In this document: piece by piece, positions 1 through 4,833 of the stretch | How positions within the stretch are numbered: position 1 is the first letter of the stretch | Layout: every line of letters begins with the position of its first letter | Origin: Fidelibacterota bacterium | GTDB lineage: Bacteria > Fidelibacterota > Marinisomatia > Marinisomatales > UBA2128 | Length of the DNA: 6,615 nucleotides | Reading direction: 5' to 3' | NCBI GenBank assembly: GCA_002402135.1 | Contig: NVVH01000003.1 | Coordinates: forward strand, 61,540-68,154 | Translations under genes and position numbers: made by a program | The notes under the pieces: generated by a model | The model's database searches: none | Told to the model about the DNA's origin: nothing | The model's input: only the letters and a program-made list of their open reading frames with translations

Positions 1-2
1 GG

Positions 3-590
3 GAGTGGACCGAAAGAGAGGCGAAAATTGAACATGATCAGAACCAATCACTCTTTAAATGGAGTCTGGTTGTAACTGGACTCATCTACCTGCAGTTGAT
101 TCTGGGAGCTCTCATGAGGCACTCGGATTCAGGTTTGGCAATTCTTGACTTTCCTTTGGTGGATGGAAGAGTTATCCCTTCATTTGAAGCTGCATTAAAG
201 TCTATCAATTACCAGCGTTTCGATCTTGGGTTGGATTATGTAACTATGTCTCAAGTTATCATTCATTTTCTTCACCGATTGGGTGCAGTTGCTGTAAGTG
301 TCGGAATAATTGGCCTGTTTATCAAGGCAGCGCGGTTTTACAGGAATCGAATCAAGTTATGTTGGCCCGCAGCGCTGCTCCTTTTATTATTAGTCGCCCA
401 AATTACGCTTGCTGCTTTTGTGATTTGGTCTTTTCGGAATCCGGTAGTTACCACGTTCCACGTCTGGACAGGCGCACTTATGCTCGGTAGTGCCGCGTTT
501 TTCTCCCTCCGGTGCTACGGATTGCTTTATCTGAAGGTGTTCGCAGTAGTTCTGTTGATAAATCCGACATTACTCTTATATTCTTTATGA
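3..590 (+). CDS. ctaA: Haem A synthase CtaA/COX15, C-terminal half (5' end outside window)
   Basis: Haem A synthase is a polytopic membrane enzyme that oxidises the C8 methyl of haem O to the formyl group of haem A, the cofactor of aa3-type oxidases. The reading frame is open to the left edge, so this is a partial gene with about 195 residues visible; the TTG at 96 is internal. The visible part matches the second half of the family: a charged linker, a transmembrane segment ending in GALMRH, the SGLA...FPL...G..IP loop, then IHFLHR (haem-ligand His codon at 273) and FHVWTGALMLG (second His codon at 459). The two histidines are 62 residues apart, as I recall for the second His pair of the Bacillus enzyme. 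About four transmembrane segments are seen. The stop is 13 bases before the SCO gene. The protein ends in a hydrophobic tail. The family call is strong. Confidence 0.9.
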   Translation, partial: EWTEREAKIEHDQNQSLFKWSLVVTGLIYLQLILGALMRHSDSGLAILDFPLVDGRVIPSFEAALKSINYQRFDLGLDYVTMSQVIIHFLHRLGAVAVSVGIIGLFIKAARFYRNRIKLCWPAALLLLLLVAQITLAAFVIWSFRNPVVTTFHVWTGALMLGSAAFFSLRCYGLLYLKVFAVVLLINPTLLLYSL

Positions 591-603
591 GGCGGTATAG
601 TTG

Positions 604-1233
604 ATGAGCAACCTAGAGAAAGACGATAAAGTGACACCGTTTAAATTCGGGAAATGGCTCTGGATCCCAGGTTTTATGGCTGTGGTGCTGCTTGGTTTAC
701 AACTTACAAAGAATACGACTCCTCCCGTTAAACAATCAACAGAACCAGACTATGGAACCGTTCCTTCGTTTGAACTGTTTGACCAGCTTGGAAATACCTT
801 CACTAAGGATGAACTACTCGGTGATGTCTGGGTAGTTGATTTTGTTTTTACTACCTGTGCCGGTCCCTGCCCGGTTATGACTTCCCAATTTTCTGAACTT
901 CAGGATCGTTTCTCGGATCAAGAGGATTTCCGCCTCCTTTCCATCTCAGTCAATCCTGAATACGATACACCGGAAGTGCTGAAGAGATATGGCGACGATT
1001 ATGGTGCAGATCACTCACGCTGGACGTTTCTAACAGGTGATCGAGAGAAAATCCGTAGCCTCGCCTGGGAGGGGTTCCACGTAGGGAAGGAAGAGGATCC
1101 TATTTTCCACAGCACCTATTTCATTCTTGTTGACAAGGAGGGTAAGATCCGCGGTTATTATATCAGTTCAGAAAAAAACGAAATAGAACGGCTTTGGACT
1201 GATACGGAGTTACTTCTTTCGGGGTCACTTTAG
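604..1233 (+). CDS. SCO1/SenC/PrrC-family copper chaperone for cytochrome c oxidase
   Basis: SCO proteins are membrane-anchored, thioredoxin-fold proteins facing the periplasm. They bind copper and deliver it to, or reduce, the CuA site of oxidase subunit II. The 209-residue protein has a short cytoplasmic N-terminus, one transmembrane anchor at about residues 17-35, a proline-rich linker, and a thioredoxin-like domain from about 50 onward. The copper-binding set is complete: the CxxxC motif in TTCAGPCP (C85, C89) and a distal histidine in FHSTYF (H169). The SISVNPEYDTPEVL and WTFLTGD segments are also typical of the family. I chose ATG 604 over the TTG just before it (601) because AGGCGG-type sequence at 590-595 sits 8 bases upstream of the ATG. 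It lies 13 bases after ctaA and 24 before the DUF420 gene, so it is most likely part of one oxidase assembly operon. Confidence 0.93.
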   Translation: MSNLEKDDKVTPFKFGKWLWIPGFMAVVLLGLQLTKNTTPPVKQSTEPDYGTVPSFELFDQLGNTFTKDELLGDVWVVDFVFTTCAGPCPVMTSQFSELQDRFSDQEDFRLLSISVNPEYDTPEVLKRYGDDYGADHSRWTFLTGDREKIRSLAWEGFHVGKEEDPIFHSTYFILVDKEGKIRGYYISSEKNEIERLWTDTELLLSGSL

Positions 1234-1257
1234 TTTTATTATGCAAACGAGATATTT

Positions 1258-1776
1258 ATGAAAACTAATGAATCATTCTGGTTTAGGATTATCATTATCT
1301 TGTCCATGGTTATTGTTTCAGCAGTGGCATTCCTGATTTTTGGTCCTCGTCCGGAACGAATAGAAGGCGCTCTTGACGTTTCTGCACTACCGCTGCTCAA
1401 CGCTATCTTAAATGGCATTTCTTCAGTGCTGCTGGTAGTGGCTTTTATATTCATTCGACAGAAAAAGATCGATCTTCACCGGAGAACAATGCTGACTGCT
1501 TTCGGCATCTCTGCTATGTTCCTGGTGAGTTACGTGACCTATCACTGGTACATGAGGGGCCCCAAACTATACGAGGGAGAGTGGACAACTCTCTACTATG
1601 TCATTCTCCTGACTCATATTCCTCTGGCAGTGGTGATTCTACCCATGGCAATGGTTACCCTGAATCGCGGCTGGAGTGGATTAATTGAGAAACATAAGCG
1701 CATCGCTCGGGTTACCCTGCCGATCTGGCTTTATGTGTCGGTGACAGGTGTCCTTATCTACCTGATGCTCTACTGA
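1258..1776 (+). CDS. DUF420 family membrane protein (CtaM/YozB-like), probable oxidase assembly factor
   Basis: This 172-residue protein has about five transmembrane segments (roughly residues 10-28, 43-66, 77-98, 109-135 and 151-171). It matches the DUF420 pattern closely: LPLLNAILNGIS, DLHRRTMLTAF, FLVSYVTYHWY, ILLTHIPLAV and the C-terminal PIWLYVSVTGVLIYLMLY. Four histidines sit at membrane-proximal positions (H74, H96, H120, H146) and are the likely functional residues, possibly binding metal or haem; that is inference. In Staphylococcus the DUF420 protein CtaM is needed for function of the aa3-type quinol oxidase, and members are commonly found next to SCO and ctaA genes, as here. The biochemical role is not established. 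The ATG at 1258 gives a clean membrane protein, but only a weak ribosome-binding sequence precedes it. It ends 4 bases before the methyltransferase ATG. Confidence 0.88.
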   Translation: MKTNESFWFRIIIILSMVIVSAVAFLIFGPRPERIEGALDVSALPLLNAILNGISSVLLVVAFIFIRQKKIDLHRRTMLTAFGISAMFLVSYVTYHWYMRGPKLYEGEWTTLYYVILLTHIPLAVVILPMAMVTLNRGWSGLIEKHKRIARVTLPIWLYVSVTGVLIYLMLY

Positions 1777-1780
1777 GGTG

Positions 1781-2413
1781 ATGGAGTTTCTTCCCAAGGA
1801 GATCGAAGACTACTGCCGACGGCACAGTCAGGATGAGCTGGAGATTTACCGCCAGCTCACTGCCGAAACCTACGAAAGTTGCCAGATTCCCCAGATGCTC
1901 TCCGGTCCCATTGTGGGAACTATACTGCAGTTTTTTGTAAGACTTACACAGGCTCGTCTAGTTCTGGAGGTGGGAATGTTTACCGGCTACAGCGCCCTGA
2001 AGATGGCGGAAGCGCTGGACGGGAGTGGGGAACTGCTTACGTGTGAGATTGACCCCGCCCACATAACCATCGGCCGGAACTACTTTCAAAAAGTCCCCTG
2101 GGGAAAGAGGATCACCGTTCTGGAGGGTACCGCCTTAGAGTCTTTAGCCAATCTCGAACCTTCATTCGATTTAGTCTTCATTGATGCCGACAAGATCAAC
2201 TACCTGAACTACTACAAGCGGGCTGTGGAGTTGATCCGGTCTGGCGGTATCATCGTGTTGGATAATGCTCTCTGGAGCGGACGAGTTATTATGCCTGAAG
2301 ATGATGGTTCTCGTACCATAGCAGAGACTAACGATTTTATCCAGAAAGACGACTCGGTATGGAACGTTTTGCTTCCCATCCGTGACGGATTGATGGTGGT
2401 ACAGAAGAAGTGA
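1781..2413 (+). CDS. Class I SAM-dependent O-methyltransferase (Methyltransf_3, caffeoyl-CoA/catechol type)
   Basis: This 210-residue cytosolic enzyme transfers a methyl group from S-adenosylmethionine to a hydroxyl, usually of a catechol-like substrate, with a divalent metal. From ATG 1781, the SAM-binding motif I is VLEVGMFTGYSAL (about 61-73) and the acidic ribose-binding residue is in LTCEIDP (E89). FDLVFIDADK (129-138) holds metal-binding D135, and GGIIVLDNALWSGRV (155-169) supplies the D161-N162 metal pair. The end, LLPIRDGLMVVQKK, is typical of the COG4122/YrrM group, and length is normal. It follows the DUF420 stop by 4 bases and so probably ends the oxidase operon; its substrate is unknown. 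The start is ambiguous: GTG 1778 or ATG 1781. A strong anti-SD match (GAGGTGAT, 1775-1782) overlaps both, and no other in-frame start near it would keep the N-terminal helix. Confidence 0.9.
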   Translation: MEFLPKEIEDYCRRHSQDELEIYRQLTAETYESCQIPQMLSGPIVGTILQFFVRLTQARLVLEVGMFTGYSALKMAEALDGSGELLTCEIDPAHITIGRNYFQKVPWGKRITVLEGTALESLANLEPSFDLVFIDADKINYLNYYKRAVELIRSGGIIVLDNALWSGRVIMPEDDGSRTIAETNDFIQKDDSVWNVLLPIRDGLMVVQKK

Positions 2414-2487
2414 CGGGCGTCTCATCCTTGACTGCGGGTCTGCTTGCTCCGTTTGAATTGTAGTCTTATCGGGTTAATTTCCTCTAT
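2414..2487 (+). promoter_or_regulatory. Intergenic stretch with weak promoter-like sequence before the M14 gene
   Basis: These 74 bases separate the methyltransferase from the carboxypeptidase gene. There is no convincing terminator hairpin with a T-run. A TTTG at 2452-2455 is followed after 19 bases by TAATTT at 2475-2480, which resembles the -33/-7 promoter form of Bacteroidota; read as a sigma-70 site it is TTGAAT, 16 bases, TAATTT. Either reading would start the transcript at about 2486-2488, on or next to the ATG, giving a leaderless mRNA. That fits the absence of any Shine-Dalgarno sequence here. The matches are partial and this remains a guess. Confidence 0.25.
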
Positions 2488-4740
2488 ATGATCTTTCGTT
2501 TACACCAACTGTTACTCACGTCAGTAGTTGCCATTTCTTTGTTGTCCGGTAGTTCGGTATATCAACAGGTCAGAGTCTTCTACTCAGATCCAGCAGACCT
2601 GCAGGAGATTCGTGAAATGGGCATTCCTCTTGATCACGTGCGAACGAAAAAGAACGTCTTCATCGACTTAACGGCGACGAGAGAGCAAGTTGCAGAGTTG
2701 GAGAGTGCCGGCTTCCAGACTGAGTTAATCCACGAAGATCTGACGGCGTTCTACCAGAGCCGCTTTAATCCTGATCTTAAGCGCGATGACGGATTTGAGT
2801 TAGGCTCAATGGGCGGCAACTACACCTTTGCTGAATATGAAGCGGAACTGGATTCTCTGCACCTATTGTATCCAGATTTTGTATCACAGAAAGAGAGTAT
2901 CGGTCAATCTGTGGAAGGACGGGATATCTGGGCGGTGAAGATATCCGACAATGTAGATCAGGATGAGAGTGAGAATGAACCGCAGGTTTTGTATACGGGT
3001 GTTACTCACGCCCGGGAGCCACTGGGTATGATGAACCTCATTTACTTCATCTATAATCTCTGTGAAAATTACGGAGTTGACTACGATGTTTCGTATTTGA
3101 TGGACAACAGAGAGATGTGGTTCATCCCTATTGTCAATCCTGACGGTTATGTCTACAATGAATCCATCGAGCCCAATGGTGGCGGCATGCACCGGAAGAA
3201 CCGCCAGCCAGCCTGTGACGGAAATGAGGGCATTGATCTCAACCGGAACTACAGCTTCAATTGGGGGGGTGATTGGGGTTCCAGCGGAGAACCTTGTTCT
3301 GACGTATATAGAGGAGAATCTGAGTTTTCCGAGCCGGAGACGCAGGCTGTCAGTGATTTTATCATGAGTAAGGATTTCAAGAATGTGCTGCATTACCACG
3401 CTTACTCCAACCTCCTGATTCACTCCTACGGTTCGGGAGATTATCCCTTTGAGCCGGACTTGACATATCTCCGGGAAGTGGGAGCGGAAATGACCAAGTA
3501 TAACAATTATGAGGTAGGAACCGGACCGGAGACGGTGGGCTATATGGTGAATGGCGATGCGGTGGATTGGTCCTACGGCGATCAGGGTCTGATCGCCTAC
3601 ACACCTGAGATAGGGGGTTGGACTGACGGATTTTGGCCGGCCACTGACCGCATTGTTCCCCTCTGTGAAGAGAACCTCTGGCCGAACCTCTATTTTGCTC
3701 AGCTGGCTGGGACACTACTCGGCGTGAGCAATGTTGAGATGAGTCAGGAGTACGTGAATCCCGGTGATCTTTTTACCATCACTTTCGATGTAGAGAATAT
3801 GGGACTATCGGAATCTCCCGGTCCCGTCATGGTAACTGTAACACCTATCAACAGCATAATCGAATTTACACCTGTGACTGTGGAACTGCCGGCACTGAAT
3901 GCCCGGGAATCTATCCCTTTCCCACAAATTATTGATATGACAGTGAGCAGTTCTGTAGGTATAGGGTGCCAATCGGGTATAGAGATTATTTTGCAGTCCG
4001 GAGAAGAGGAATTTTCTAAGACGATTGAAATCGCAGTAGGGACTCCCGATTTATTCATGACGGATGACGCTGAAGCCGGCATGGTCAACTGGATCGGCGG
4101 CTGGGGACTTTCCGATGAAGCGGCCGAGGGAGAATTTTCGTTCACTGACAGTCCGTTTGGTGATTACGAATCGTGGGTAGTAAACACCATGGAACTGCTG
4201 GAGCCGTTTGATCTCACGGAGACATCAAACCCGGAATTGACGTTCAAAGCTCGGTGGGAAATTGAGCCCAACTGGGATTTTGTACAGGTTCTTGCCCGCA
4301 GCGGAACATCAGAAGAATGGCAGCCGCTGACTGGAGAGTATACAATCATCGGCAGTGGCAATGGGGTACAAAATGCAGGGGAACCGGGTTACGATGGCAC
4401 ACAGCTACAATGGATCGTGGAGACCATGGATCTCTCCGAGTTCGCCGGCGAGCCGGAAGTTTACCTCAGTTTTACACTCCTTAGCGACGGTTACGTTGAA
4501 CGGGACGGCTTCTTCGTAGACGACATTAAGGTACTGGCGTTACCAGAAGCTGAGACAGGACTCGGAGATGTGAACGGCGACTGTTCCGTTGATGTGGCGG
4601 ATATCCTCCTCATAGTGGATATGATCCTGCATCCTGAGACCATAGAGGACACTGAACTGCAGTACGCCGATCTCAACCACGACCAGGTTATTGATGTGTT
4701 GGATATTGTTTTGTTGATACAGTTTATATTGGAAGGATAA
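2488..4740 (+). CDS. Secreted M14 zinc carboxypeptidase with C-terminal dockerin-like domain
   Basis: A 750-residue exported exopeptidase that removes C-terminal residues from peptides. Order: signal peptide (about 1-22), propeptide (about 25-95), M14 catalytic domain (about 110-410), CARDB/Ig-like beta domain (about 412-518), MAM-like/M6-type jelly-roll (about 520-686, ending DGFFVDDIKVL), dockerin-like domain (691-750). By comparison with carboxypeptidase A the site is complete: zinc ligands H174, E177 (THARE) and H304; substrate residues R236 and N252-R253; Y352 (Tyr248 equivalent); catalytic E374. V359 falls at the specificity position (Ile255 in CPA, Asp in CPB), suggesting preference for hydrophobic C-termini, though nearby D357 could allow basic ones. 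The dockerin part has two EF-hand-like loops (D694/N696/D698/D702/D705 and D728/N730/D732/D736/D739). ATG 2488 is the first in-frame start after a stop at 2461 and gives the signal peptide. No Shine-Dalgarno is seen. Confidence 0.93.
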   Translation: MIFRLHQLLLTSVVAISLLSGSSVYQQVRVFYSDPADLQEIREMGIPLDHVRTKKNVFIDLTATREQVAELESAGFQTELIHEDLTAFYQSRFNPDLKRDDGFELGSMGGNYTFAEYEAELDSLHLLYPDFVSQKESIGQSVEGRDIWAVKISDNVDQDESENEPQVLYTGVTHAREPLGMMNLIYFIYNLCENYGVDYDVSYLMDNREMWFIPIVNPDGYVYNESIEPNGGGMHRKNRQPACDGNEGIDLNRNYSFNWGGDWGSSGEPCSDVYRGESEFSEPETQAVSDFIMSKDFKNVLHYHAYSNLLIHSYGSGDYPFEPDLTYLREVGAEMTKYNNYEVGTGPETVGYMVNGDAVDWSYGDQGLIAYTPEIGGWTDGFWPATDRIVPLCEENLWPNLYFAQLAGTLLGVSNVEMSQEYVNPGDLFTITFDVENMGLSESPGPVMVTVTPINSIIEFTPVTVELPALNARESIPFPQIIDMTVSSSVGIGCQSGIEIILQSGEEEFSKTIEIAVGTPDLFMTDDAEAGMVNWIGGWGLSDEAAEGEFSFTDSPFGDYESWVVNTMELLEPFDLTETSNPELTFKARWEIEPNWDFVQVLARSGTSEEWQPLTGEYTIIGSGNGVQNAGEPGYDGTQLQWIVETMDLSEFAGEPEVYLSFTLLSDGYVERDGFFVDDIKVLALPEAETGLGDVNGDCSVDVADILLIVDMILHPETIEDTELQYADLNHDQVIDVLDIVLLIQFILEG
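3577..3597. repeat. Perfect 9-bp inverted repeat with 3-base loop inside the M14 gene
   Basis: GGCGATCAG (3577-3585) is followed by the loop GGT and then its exact reverse complement CTGATCGCC (3589-3597). The repeat lies within codons for YGDQGLIAY, between the substrate-pocket tyrosine and the catalytic glutamate of the carboxypeptidase. No T-run follows on either strand, so it does not look like an intrinsic terminator. It may be a chance result of codon choice. Confidence 0.6.
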
Positions 4741-4747
4741 TTATCCT
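4734..4747. repeat. Perfect 14-base palindrome spanning the M14 stop codon
   Basis: AGGATAATTATCCT reads the same on both strands and is centred exactly after the TAA stop (4738-4740) of the carboxypeptidase gene. As RNA it could fold only into a 5-bp stem with an AATT loop, which is too weak for a terminator and has no T-run after it. A dimeric regulator site is possible, but there is no independent support. Confidence 0.5.
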
Positions 4748-4777
4748 AATTATGAGTAGAGAGAAAAAAAGTTTCCC

Positions 4778-4809
4778 ATTGTCATATCTTAGACCTAGAA
4801 GTAAGTTTA
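4778..4809 (+). promoter_or_regulatory. Candidate FCB-type promoter for the M36 peptidase gene
   Basis: ATTG at 4778-4781 is followed after 20 bases by TAAGTTTA at 4802-4809, close to the Bacteroidota housekeeping promoter form TTTG / TAnnTTTG. The same region read as sigma-70 gives a good -35 (TTGTCA, 4779-4784) but a poor -10 (TAAGTT, 17 bases on). Transcription would begin near 4813-4816, leaving a leader of about 20 bases that carries the AAGGAG ribosome-binding site. The location, between two large genes 93 bases apart, is sensible; the sequence evidence is modest. Confidence 0.3.
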
Positions 4810-4820
4810 TATCTTAATCG

Positions 4821-4826
4821 AAGGAG
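4821..4826 (+). promoter_or_regulatory. Shine-Dalgarno site fixing the GTG start of the M36 gene
   Basis: AAGGAG lies 7 bases before the GTG at 4834. It is the best-placed ribosome-binding site in the window and supports this non-ATG start over the ATG at 4858, which would delete the N-terminal third of the signal peptide. Confidence 0.75.
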
Positions 4827-4833
4827 AATAGCT

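Noticed and set aside
96..98. TTG at 96 as the start of the first gene
   Set aside because: The same frame is open to base 3 and encodes a linker and the beginning of a transmembrane segment expected upstream of GALMRH in haem A synthase, so the gene is truncated by the window edge.
1556..1563. GGGGCCCC palindrome in the DUF420 gene
   Set aside because: An eight-base self-complementary GC run has no loop and is expected by chance; it encodes the RGPK stretch of a conserved loop.
2412..2421. GACGGGCGTC after the methyltransferase, as a terminator
   Set aside because: The stem is only 4 bp with a 2-base loop, and no T-run follows.
3263..3269. Run of seven G in the M14 gene, as a possible phase-variation or frameshift site
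   Set aside because: The frame continues correctly through it (NRNYSFNWGGDWG fits the family), and a single G7 tract deep in a gene is weak evidence for slipped-strand switching. It also lacks enough nearby G-runs for a quadruplex.
2884..3423. 179-codon open frame on the - strand opposite the M14 catalytic domain
   Set aside because: It lies wholly inside a gene with a complete set of M14 catalytic residues, has no recognisable domain and no upstream ribosome site; it is a shadow frame. The same applies to the other antisense frames within the M14 and M36 genes.
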